Shown: piece after piece, positions 18,035 to 26,759 of the stretch
Numbering within the stretch: the stretch's first letter is position 1
Layout: each line of letters opens with the position of its first letter
NCBI GenBank assembly: GCA_905234555.1
Contig: CAJOHO010000002.1
Location: 16,685 to 80,684, forward strand
DNA length: 64,000 nt
Reading direction: 5' to 3'
Source: an uncultured Bacteroidaceae bacterium
GTDB lineage: Bacteria; Bacteroidota; Bacteroidia; Bacteroidales; Bacteroidaceae
Notes under the pieces: generated by a model
The model's database searches: none
What the model saw: the letters and a program-made list of their open reading frames with translations, nothing else
Told to the model about the DNA's origin: nothing
Program-made: the position numbers and the translations under genes

Positions 18035-19993
18035 CTAATCAGGTCGGGAGAATTGGAGTACGGCATTGCGGAGGGCATCAGGGTTGCCCATGTCGTACAT
18101 TTCGCCTTTGAGCCGGACACCCATCATGCCGCTCTGCGCACGCACACGGTCGAGGGCTGTGGTCAGTTCTATTTCGCGGTTCCTGTCAGTACGGCTGGCA
18201 TCGGAGGATTCCTCATCGGCTTTTTTGATATCATGCCCTAACTGCTCGAAGACCTCTGGGGTGAGGATGTACTGTCCGAAGACAGAATAGTAGCGGTGCT
18301 TGCCGTCTTGTCCGCGCACACCCAGGAACTCCTCGGCATACGAAGCCTTGGGTTTCTCGTTCATCATGCTCACGTTGAGGATGCTTTCCTCCTTGTCTTC
18401 CCACACGCCGCTGAGAATGCCGTAATGGCTGACGTCTTTCAGCGGAACGGAGTGAATGCTGACCAGCAGCTGGTTGTAGCGCTCGTACTCTTCAATGAGC
18501 TGCAGGGCACAGGGCTTGTTGCTGGTGCTGCGGTAGAGCGTGTCACCCAAAAGCAGCAGTACGGGCTCGTTGTGTGCGAAGTCAACAGCCTGATAGACGG
18601 CATGACCGAAGCCGCGCTTCTCTCTCTGATAGACGTAGTGGAGGCGTTTGCCGATGTCGAGGATGTGGTTCTCGTACTCCTGGTTCTCAGGGTTGAGTTT
18701 CTGCATGTGTTCCTCGGAAAGCGGCTTCTCGAAGAACTCGGCATACTGCATGCGCTCCTCTTCAGAACCGAGCACCAGGCAGATTTCCTCAATGCCGCTC
18801 TTGATGAGTTCTTCAAGCAGGATGAGGATAACGGGACGAACCTTTCCGTCAGGGCAGGGGATGGGGAAGAAATCCTTCTTCAGTGCACGGGTGGCAGGAT
18901 AGAGGCGGGTGCCGAAACCTGCCACGGGGATGATGGCACGACGCACGGTGTGTATGGGATGCAGGGTGAGCTTATAAGCCTTCATTCCCTGACTGTTCAG
19001 GTAATCCACCAACTGCAGCTGAGACTCTTCGTTGCGAGCCAGGAACTGCACAGAACCGTCACCGTGGGAGCCCACACCCTTACCACCATATATGAGCGGC
19101 TGTATAGCTGGATCGTGTAGCGTAGCATGCAGCTTGGGTGCTTTCAGGGCGGGCGACATGGGAGCCACCTGCTTGTCGAACAGTTCTTCGGCTTCAGTCA
19201 TCAGGCGTCCTAATGCCTCGGCATTACCGGTAGCCATGTGTTCCATTGCCTGCTTGACGATTTCCTGGTTACGCTCACCCAGTGCTTCGTGTAACAGTTG
19301 TTCCTGTTCTGACGAGGCAAAGGGGTAGGCCTTGTTCAGGTCACTCAGAATCTTGATGGTATCCTTTTCTCCACACAGGTCGGCGAATACCCAGTAGAGC
19401 GGTTTCTTGACATTGAGCGAACGTACTTCAATCTCATCACCGTCGAAAGTCATCAGGTTGGGCTTCACGCCAAAGGCACAAGCCTGGTCAAGGCGTCCGC
19501 AGCGTGACGAGGTGCGGAGTTCACCCAGATAGGCAATGTTCATTTCGCCCAGCGTGTTGAGGTTGAGATTATATATTAAGTTGAACGCGCGCGCGACGAG
19601 AACACAAATGGCTGCCGACGATGACAGACCGCTCTTGATGGGCAGCGTCATGTTGGTGATGCGGATGCTGACTCCTCCCACCTTGTACCATTCGAGCATG
19701 TAGCTGGCAACACCTGCACAGTAACAGAAGAAGCTTCCCGACTTGGCGATGCGCTTAAGCTCAGGTTCACTCATACGACAGGAGAAGTCACTCCATTGTC
19801 CCGAAATTTCGGGTGCATCGCTGCGCATTTCAAAGATAGGCGACTTTTCTACTTCGGCATAGATGCCTTGTTCAATACCTGTGACGATGGCTGCGCCAGG
19901 CTGAATGTCAGCATTCATGGTGCGGTAGTGACCAGCCCAGTCGGTATGCTCTCCAAACAGACACAGACGTCCGGGAACAAATAGCTTAATCAT
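18035..19993 (-). CDS. Fusion: N-terminal GHMP/galactokinase-like sugar kinase and C-terminal GalU-like nucleotidyltransferase
   Basis: PGRLCLFGEHTDWAGHY and LPIKSGLSSSAAICVL (GHMP kinase); RRAIIPVAGFGTRLYPATRALKKDFFPI (GalU-like) in one 652-aa frame. Confidence 0.88.
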   Translation of the reverse strand: MIKLFVPGRLCLFGEHTDWAGHYRTMNADIQPGAAIVTGIEQGIYAEVEKSPIFEMRSDAPEISGQWSDFSCRMSEPELKRIAKSGSFFCYCAGVASYMLEWYKVGGVSIRITNMTLPIKSGLSSSAAICVLVARAFNLIYNLNLNTLGEMNIAYLGELRTSSRCGRLDQACAFGVKPNLMTFDGDEIEVRSLNVKKPLYWVFADLCGEKDTIKILSDLNKAYPFASSEQEQLLHEALGERNQEIVKQAMEHMATGNAEALGRLMTEAEELFDKQVAPMSPALKAPKLHATLHDPAIQPLIYGGKGVGSHGDGSVQFLARNEESQLQLVDYLNSQGMKAYKLTLHPIHTVRRAIIPVAGFGTRLYPATRALKKDFFPIPCPDGKVRPVILILLEELIKSGIEEICLVLGSEEERMQYAEFFEKPLSEEHMQKLNPENQEYENHILDIGKRLHYVYQREKRGFGHAVYQAVDFAHNEPVLLLLGDTLYRSTSNKPCALQLIEEYERYNQLLVSIHSVPLKDVSHYGILSGVWEDKEESILNVSMMNEKPKASYAEEFLGVRGQDGKHRYYSVFGQYILTPEVFEQLGHDIKKADEESSDASRTDRNREIELTTALDRVRAQSGMMGVRLKGEMYDMGNPDALRNAVLQFSRPD

Positions 19994-20217
19994 ACGGTTT
20001 CGATATTTAAGATTTGCGATTTTGCGTTTGTCAATTTGTTAAATTTCGTACAAAGATACATGTTTTTGTCGAAATATTGCATTTTTTTCAAGAATAATTT
20101 GGTTATTTCACTCATTTTGCATACTTTTGCACGCAATAAATAATAAATTATTCATCAAACTGTAATTAAAACGAACGCCTATCGACACAATTATACTCTG
20201 TTTTTAACGAGTAAGCA

Positions 20218-20820
20218 ATGAGAAGATTCGAAGAAATGACTGACGAGGAATTGGCCTTGCAGTACGTCGATGGTAATAATATGGCATTTGATGAGTTGTT
20301 AGCACGCAATCAGCAAAAACTCTTCAACTATATTCTGTTTATGGTTCATGACCAGGAACAGGCAAATGACATTTTCCAGGATACCTTCGTGAAAATCATC
20401 ACCAAGCTCCAGGAGGGAAGCTATACGGATTCAGGCAAGTTTTCGTACTGGATGACGCGTATAGCCCATAACATCATGATGGACCAGTTCCGCACGCAAC
20501 GTTGTGAGCGTATCATTGAACCCAATGCCGATAACGACCTGAGCAACCTCAAGGGAGCGGAAATCATGGAACTGAACATGGAGACGCAGATGGTGAACAA
20601 CCAGATTATGCGTGACGTGCGCCACATGATGGACAACCTGCCTGCCCCACAACGGGAGGTAGTCTATATGCGCATGTATCAGGATCTCTCCTTCAAGGAA
20701 ATAGCTGAGATTACCGGAGTGAGCATCAATACAGCTTTGGGCCGTATGCGCTACGCCATCCTCAATCTTCGCCGCATGGCAAAGAAGCATAACATCATGC
20801 TAAGCGTGGAGTGCGCGTAA
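20218..20820 (+). CDS. ECF-type RNA polymerase sigma factor
   Basis: Sigma region 2 (DIFQDTFVKII) and region 4 HTH (FKEIAEITGVSINTALGRMRYA). Confidence 0.9.
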   Translation: MRRFEEMTDEELALQYVDGNNMAFDELLARNQQKLFNYILFMVHDQEQANDIFQDTFVKIITKLQEGSYTDSGKFSYWMTRIAHNIMMDQFRTQRCERIIEPNADNDLSNLKGAEIMELNMETQMVNNQIMRDVRHMMDNLPAPQREVVYMRMYQDLSFKEIAEITGVSINTALGRMRYAILNLRRMAKKHNIMLSVECA

Positions 20821-21453
20821 GTCGTGAATAATCTGTTCAGGAGCGGGATTCCTGAACACATAGCTGCCGCTTACCAGCACATCAACACCAGCCTTTACCA
20901 AACGTGGTGCCGTTTCACCTTGTACGCCGCCATCAACTTCTATCAGCGTCTTGCAGCCTTTCTCGTCAATGAGTCGGCGCAGGCGCTTCACTTTTTCTAT
21001 GGTATTCTCAATGAACGTCTGGCCGCCGAACCCGGGGTTGACACTCATGAGCAGCACCATCTCCACATCCTGAATGATGTCTTCAAGCACACTGACCGGC
21101 GTTGACGGATTGAGCGTCACGCCAGCCTTCATGCCTGCATCGTGAATCTCCTGTACCGTGCGGTGCAGGTGGGTGCTGGCTTCGTAGTGTACGTTCATCA
21201 TCATGGCACCCAGCTTGGCCGTCTGCTTGATGTAACGTTCCGGTTGAACAATCATCAGGTGAACGTCGAGCGGTTTGGTGCAGGCTTTGGCAACAAACTC
21301 CAGAACGGGAAATCCGAACGAGATGTTCGGAACGAAGACACCGTCCATTACGTCCAGGTGGAGCCAGTCAGCTTCACTACGGTTAATCATTGCTATTTCG
21401 CTGTCAAGGTGCAGGAAGTCGGCAGCGAGAAGTGATGGGGAAACTTTTGTCAT
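20800..21453 (-). CDS. rpe: Ribulose-phosphate 3-epimerase
   Basis: KVSPSLLAADF, HLDVMDGVFVPN, VNPGFGGQ. Confidence 0.95.
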   Translation of the reverse strand: MTKVSPSLLAADFLHLDSEIAMINRSEADWLHLDVMDGVFVPNISFGFPVLEFVAKACTKPLDVHLMIVQPERYIKQTAKLGAMMMNVHYEASTHLHRTVQEIHDAGMKAGVTLNPSTPVSVLEDIIQDVEMVLLMSVNPGFGGQTFIENTIEKVKRLRRLIDEKGCKTLIEVDGGVQGETAPRLVKAGVDVLVSGSYVFRNPAPEQIIHDLRALHA

Positions 21454-21473
21454 TGAGCTTTGAACTTTGAGCT
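21453..21473. repeat. Heptad array TTGAGCT TTGAACT TTGAGCT at the rpe start
   Basis: Three 7-bp units. Confidence 0.65.
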
Positions 21474-21663
21474 TTTTAATTCAGGCAGTACGACACGCAG
21501 GTGTTGTCGGCCATTCTTGCCACGCGATAAGTGTGGGCAAATTCCTTAATCAGTCTCAGGGTTTTCTCACTGGGTCTAAATACGTCGGGGGTAAAATAAT
21601 TCATAGGCAAACCTTTTTTGTTAATTACTATATACCTAACGTATAAAGATGCGATTTATTATA

Positions 21664-22656
21664 TTATCTGACCGAATATTTTTCAATATTTTTTATCCCA
21701 TTCAGAAAATCGTTTGCGGGCATTCTTTTCTTTCCCGCCAGCTGCAGTTCGTCAATCGTCAGTTCCGTTCCTTCGCCAGCAGGAAAGGTGAGGGTGGAGG
21801 GCTCTTTGCTGTGCAAAGCGGCAGAGCCGAGCGGATGGTGGAGGGTGGAGGATGGAGTGACGTGCGCCTTGTAGATTTTCAGCATCGTCTCCTTGCCGTC
21901 GGGAGCCACCAGCATGGTCCACGCTCCTGGGATGGGTGACAGTCCCCTGATGAAGTTGCGGATATCCTCTGCGGGCCGTGACCAGTCAATGCGGCAATTC
22001 TCCTTGAACAGCTTGGGGGCCGGCTTTAGCACTTGTCCCGCAGTCATCAGTTGCTTCTGGGGAATGCTGACGGGGGAACCGTCAGCTGCGATGATGCGCT
22101 CCAGCGTTTCCAGGCAGATGTCTGCACCTAACTGCATCAGTCCGTCATAGACATACTCCACGTCTGCATCCGATGGGATGTCGAATGTCTTCTGCAGAAT
22201 GATGCGTCCCGTATCAATGTCGTGGTCGAGGAAGAAGGTTGTGACACCCGTCTGCTTCTCACCGTTGATAATGGCCCAGTTGATGGGTGCAGCACCTCGG
22301 TATTGCGGCAACAGGGCAGCATGAACGTTGAATGTCCCGTATTCGGGCATAGCCCACACCACCTCTGGCAGCATGCGGAAGGCCACTACCACTTGCAGGT
22401 TGGCCCCAAAAGAGCGCAACTCCTCCACAAACTCCGGGTCTTTCATCTTCTCCGGCTGCAAAACGGGAAGTCCTACGGACAAGGCATATTGCTTTACTTG
22501 TGATGGTTGGAGCACGCTGCCATGACGGCCTACGGGCCGGTCGGGTTGGGTGACTACGGCCACTACCTTGTAGCCGTTCTCAATTATTGCTTTCAGGGTG
22601 GGCACCGCAAACTCCGGTGTTCCCATAAACACAATTCGCAAATCACTCTTTTTCAT
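21664..22656 (-). CDS. fmt: Methionyl-tRNA formyltransferase
   Basis: RIVFMGTPEFAVPTL, NVHAALLPQYRGAAPINWAI; 330 aa. Confidence 0.95.
   Translation of the reverse strand: MKKSDLRIVFMGTPEFAVPTLKAIIENGYKVVAVVTQPDRPVGRHGSVLQPSQVKQYALSVGLPVLQPEKMKDPEFVEELRSFGANLQVVVAFRMLPEVVWAMPEYGTFNVHAALLPQYRGAAPINWAIINGEKQTGVTTFFLDHDIDTGRIILQKTFDIPSDADVEYVYDGLMQLGADICLETLERIIAADGSPVSIPQKQLMTAGQVLKPAPKLFKENCRIDWSRPAEDIRNFIRGLSPIPGAWTMLVAPDGKETMLKIYKAHVTPSSTLHHPLGSAALHSKEPSTLTFPAGEGTELTIDELQLAGKKRMPANDFLNGIKNIEKYSVR
21788..21858 (-). repeat. Heptad-flanked palindromic cassette inside fmt
   Basis: minus strand: ctccatc ctccacc ctccacc atccgct cggctctgccg ctttgcacagcaaagag ccctccaccctcacc. Confidence 0.6.
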
Positions 22657-22690
22657 ATCAATTGTAAATCGAAAACCGTTAATTCGTAAA

Positions 22691-24502
22691 TTACTCCTGA
22701 CTCATGTCTGCAACCATTTTACGGTACATCTCGTAGATGCGCTGGCGTGAAATATAGCCTTTCATGTGGTTGTCGGCGTTAAGCACCGGCAGCCAGTCGG
22801 CTCCTGTCTGGTCAAACACTTTCATCACTTCTGTCATCGACTGGTTGTCGTGCAGCGTGGCGGCGGGTCGCGTCATCAGCTGGGCAGCCTTGAAATGGTG
22901 GTACAGCTCAATGCGGAATACCACGTGACGAATGCGGCGAATGTCAATCTCTCCCAGTAGTTTGCCTGCTGCGTCAAGCACGGGCAGCTGACTGTTATGG
23001 CTGTGTGAAATCTTGTGCACAATCTGTCCCAGCTCCATGTCAGGCTCCACAGCCATGTAGTCGTGGTCAATGACCGAGTCGAGGCTCATCAGCGTCAGCA
23101 CGGCATGATCCGTATGGTGGGTGATGAGCTGTCCGCGTTTGGCCAGTCGCATGCCATAGATGCTGTGGGGCTCAAATATTATAATAGTAAGGTACGCGCA
23201 CACGCTCGTAATCATCAGCGGCATGAAGAGGTTGTAGCCGCTCGTTATCTCGGCAATGAGGAAGATGCCTGTCAGCGGGGCATGCATGACACCCGACATG
23301 ACACCAGCCATTCCTAAGAGCGCAAAGTTCTTCTCTGGCACATAGACGCCCACACCCTGCTGGTTCCACAGACGGGCGAAGAAGAATCCTGCAAAGCAGC
23401 CGATGAACAGGCTCGGGGCAAACGTACCGCCCACGCCGCCGGCACCGTTCGTTGCCGATGTGGCAAACACCTTTGTCAGCAGCACCAGTGCCAGATATGC
23501 CAGCAGCCACTCGCTGTGTCCGTAGAACAGCGAACCGTCGAGTATCTGGTTCCAGTCGGCCTCCGTACGGCCGTTCAGCAGTAGGCTGATGGCTTGGTAG
23601 CCCTCGCCGTAGAGGCTGGGGAAGAGGAAGATGAGCAGGCTGAGCATCAGTCCGCCAATCACCAGCTTGACGTACGGCTTGTCCTTGAAACGGGCGAACA
23701 TCCCCTCGGTGGCCGTCATCATGCGGATGAAGTACAGGCTCACCAGTCCGCAGAACACGCCGAGCAGGATGGTAGCGGGCACCCGTTCTACCGTCCAGTC
23801 GGAATCAATATGGAATGTAAACAGCGTGTTGTCGCCACTGAAGATATAGGTAAAGCAAGTGGCCGTCACGCAACTCACAAGGATGGGCAGCAGCGACGCC
23901 ATCGTCAGGTCAATCATCAACACCTCCAGCGTAAAGACCAGTCCGGCTATCGGTGCCTTGAAAATACCAGCAATGGCACCCGCCGCACCACAGCCAATGA
24001 GCAACATCAGCGTTCGGCTGTCCAATCGCAGAATGCGGCCCAGGTTCGAGCCGATGGCACTTCCCGTGAGCACAATAGGCGCCTCGGCACCTACCGAACC
24101 GCCAAACGCAATGGTGATGGCCGAGGAGATAACGCTCGACCACGTGTTATGTGCCTTCAGCCGGCTCTTCTTGGCGCTGATAGCGTAGAGAATGTGTGTG
24201 ATGCCGTGTGAGATGTCGTCGCGGACAATGTACCTGACAAAGAGCGAGGTAAGGTAGATACCGATGACAGGCAGGATGAGGTAGAGCCAGTTGGCCTCCG
24301 TGCTGTCCACCTGACTCGTCAGCAGTGCGCTGATGTGGTTGATGAGCGTGTGGAGGATGAAGGCGGCAACGGCAGCAAAGAAACCGACGAGCAGCGCCAG
24401 AATGATGATAAACATCCTGTCGCTGACGTGCTTTATCCGCCATTCATGTAGGCGGTCCAGCCACTTGGAGTGGGGCATTTCCCCCGTTTCCGTCATTTTC
24501 AC
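22691..24502 (-). CDS. ClC-family chloride channel/transporter with C-terminal CBS domains
   Basis: GGSVGAEAP, GIFKAPIAGLVF, GGVGGTFAPSL motifs; paired CBS. Confidence 0.93.
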   Translation of the reverse strand: MKMTETGEMPHSKWLDRLHEWRIKHVSDRMFIIILALLVGFFAAVAAFILHTLINHISALLTSQVDSTEANWLYLILPVIGIYLTSLFVRYIVRDDISHGITHILYAISAKKSRLKAHNTWSSVISSAITIAFGGSVGAEAPIVLTGSAIGSNLGRILRLDSRTLMLLIGCGAAGAIAGIFKAPIAGLVFTLEVLMIDLTMASLLPILVSCVTATCFTYIFSGDNTLFTFHIDSDWTVERVPATILLGVFCGLVSLYFIRMMTATEGMFARFKDKPYVKLVIGGLMLSLLIFLFPSLYGEGYQAISLLLNGRTEADWNQILDGSLFYGHSEWLLAYLALVLLTKVFATSATNGAGGVGGTFAPSLFIGCFAGFFFARLWNQQGVGVYVPEKNFALLGMAGVMSGVMHAPLTGIFLIAEITSGYNLFMPLMITSVCAYLTIIIFEPHSIYGMRLAKRGQLITHHTDHAVLTLMSLDSVIDHDYMAVEPDMELGQIVHKISHSHNSQLPVLDAAGKLLGEIDIRRIRHVVFRIELYHHFKAAQLMTRPAATLHDNQSMTEVMKVFDQTGADWLPVLNADNHMKGYISRQRIYEMYRKMVADMSQE

Positions 24503-24520
24503 GGCTACAAAGGTACAAAA

Positions 24521-24555
24521 AAATTATAATTCATGATTCATAATTCATAATTATT
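24521..24555. repeat. Heptad array AAATTAT AATTCAT GATTCAT AATTCAT AATTATT
   Basis: Five 7-bp units abutting the cttatctttgcac promoter element. Confidence 0.75.
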
Positions 24556-24598
24556 TCTTATCTTTGCACACAAATACTGACCTTAAACATCTACGGAG

Positions 24599-26611
24599 AT
24601 GAAGAAGATGAGCAATATCAAACGTTTGGTCGTGTTGTTGCTGACCTTTATGTGTTTGTCGCTGACATACGCCATACCCCTTACGCCTGCTGACATCCAG
24701 CATAAGGCCGATTCACTGCGTTCCATTATCAACACTCGTCAGGGAGATGAGCGTGCAGCCGTGTTTCGCGAGTTGTTCAAGCTCTATTTTGCCAATAATC
24801 AGGTTGAGCCCGCCTACATTGTGCTCGATGAGCTCATTGCTTTGGAACAGGACCTCAAACAGCCTGAGCGCGAAGCCTCAGCCCGTTGGAACAAGATAGC
24901 CCTGCTCAACAATTCCGGACGTTACGAGATGCTGCTTGATGAGGCCGAGACGCAGATGAAGTGGTTCAAGGACCATCAGATGTGGGACCGTTATTACCAG
25001 GTATGGCAGCGCAAGTGTTCTGCCAATCACGACCTGCGCCGCCTTCAGTCGGCCATGCGTGAGGCCCGTGCCATGCAGGAAGACGCCCAGCGTCGCAAGA
25101 ATAACATCGGCCGTGCTATGTCCTATAAGCAGATAGGTTCCGTCTATTATGACATCCGTGAACTGCAGAAAGCCACCGAAGCCTTTGAGCACAGTGCCGC
25201 CCTGTTGGTGGAGGAGTACGATTCCACCGGCATGCTCAGCGGTGTCTATGAAGGACTCTGCCAGTCGCTCGACGGGCGCGGGCTCTATGAAGAGGAACTG
25301 GCCACCGCACAGACCTGGGAGCAGTACATGCTGGACTTAGTCCCCAAGCACGGAATCAATAGCGTCAGTCCGCCCCTGGTCACCTGCCAGATTGCCCAGG
25401 CTTCCGCCTATCTGGGTATGAAGCAGTACGACAAAGTACGCATGGCCATACAGAAGGCCGAGGAGTATCAGCAGATGGGACAGTCGTCACTTACCCTGTA
25501 CTATCTGTATGAGATGTATATGCGTCTTGCACTTGCTGAGGGACACAACGACCGCGCTCTTCAGTACTGTGACTCCGCCCTGAACCTGAAACTCACCGTT
25601 GACAACAAAATCTATGAGTTGCGTGCCGAAGCCTTGCTGAAGACCGGAAGGCTGGGGGAGGCTGCCGCCGTCATACAGGAGCTCTATAACCGCAAGGACA
25701 CCCTCTATATCAGTGCCATGCAGAGTCAGTTGGACGAGCAACATGCCCTTTTCAAGATTGAGGAAATGGAAAATGAGAAACGGCAGCTCCGCCTCATGAT
25801 GGCTTGTATCATCGGTGGTTCCATCATCGTGCTGCTTATTGCCTTTACCCTTTACCGTCGCCGTGAGAACTGCAAGCTGAAGCAACTCAACGAGCAGCTG
25901 CAGCATGCCAACCTGAAGGCAGAGGAGTCAACACGCATGAAGATGGAGTTCATCAAGAACATCTCCCACGAGATACGCACCCCACTCAACGTGCTCAACG
26001 GCTTCACGCAGATCATGCTCGAGCCGGGCATGGAGATGGATGACAAAACCAAGGACAATATCCGTGAACGCATCCGCAACAGCACCATCCGAGTTACCGA
26101 GTTGTTTGACAAAATGCTGGAACTCTCCGACGTTGAATCGCAGACCTTTATTGAGCGCCTTGACAACGTTACCCCCTTGGATGTCCTCACAGAGGCTGCG
26201 CTCCACGCCCACATGGACAAGCAAACCCATATCAACTTCCATCAACACATAGAGCCTGAAGCCCGTGGCATTACCGTTCACACCAACCGCAAGCAGCTTA
26301 TCCGGGTATTGACACTCCTGCTTTGCAATGCCATTCAGTTCACGCCTAAGGGTGATGTGTCCGTACGTGTTTCCTGTAGTCCCGATCAACAAAACGTACA
26401 GTTCATCGTCGAGGATACCGGCATCGGCATTCCCCAGCAGGAGTCCGAACGCATCTTTGAGGAGTTCGTACAGCTTAACGAGTATGTCGATGGCGCAGGC
26501 ATCGGACTCACCGTCGCCCGTCGCATTGCCCGCCGTCTGGGTGGAGACGTCACGCTCGACACCACCTATACTGAGGGAGCCCGCTTCGTGGTTAACCTTC
26601 CCGTCTCTTAG
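24599..26611 (+). CDS. TPR-containing sensor histidine kinase
   Basis: EFIKNISHEIRTPLNVL H-box; VEDTGIGIP and GAGIGLTVARRIA; TPR N-terminus and TM. Confidence 0.92.
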   Translation: MKKMSNIKRLVVLLLTFMCLSLTYAIPLTPADIQHKADSLRSIINTRQGDERAAVFRELFKLYFANNQVEPAYIVLDELIALEQDLKQPEREASARWNKIALLNNSGRYEMLLDEAETQMKWFKDHQMWDRYYQVWQRKCSANHDLRRLQSAMREARAMQEDAQRRKNNIGRAMSYKQIGSVYYDIRELQKATEAFEHSAALLVEEYDSTGMLSGVYEGLCQSLDGRGLYEEELATAQTWEQYMLDLVPKHGINSVSPPLVTCQIAQASAYLGMKQYDKVRMAIQKAEEYQQMGQSSLTLYYLYEMYMRLALAEGHNDRALQYCDSALNLKLTVDNKIYELRAEALLKTGRLGEAAAVIQELYNRKDTLYISAMQSQLDEQHALFKIEEMENEKRQLRLMMACIIGGSIIVLLIAFTLYRRRENCKLKQLNEQLQHANLKAEESTRMKMEFIKNISHEIRTPLNVLNGFTQIMLEPGMEMDDKTKDNIRERIRNSTIRVTELFDKMLELSDVESQTFIERLDNVTPLDVLTEAALHAHMDKQTHINFHQHIEPEARGITVHTNRKQLIRVLTLLLCNAIQFTPKGDVSVRVSCSPDQQNVQFIVEDTGIGIPQQESERIFEEFVQLNEYVDGAGIGLTVARRIARRLGGDVTLDTTYTEGARFVVNLPVS

Positions 26612-26645
26612 CCTACCCCTCGCCCCCTCCCCAAGGGAGGGGCTT
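26611..26645 (-). repeat. G-rich hairpin repeat family, copy G2
   Basis: gcctacccctcgccccctccccaagggaggggctt. Confidence 0.5.
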
Positions 26646-26759
26646 CTTTATCCATTTTTACGGGTTAGCGCCCTTTTGCCATAAAAAAGGCCTAAATTGT
26701 TAGTGTGTGGGTGCAGGTAATACAGTACCTTTGCTCAAATATTCTAACACTAACAAATT

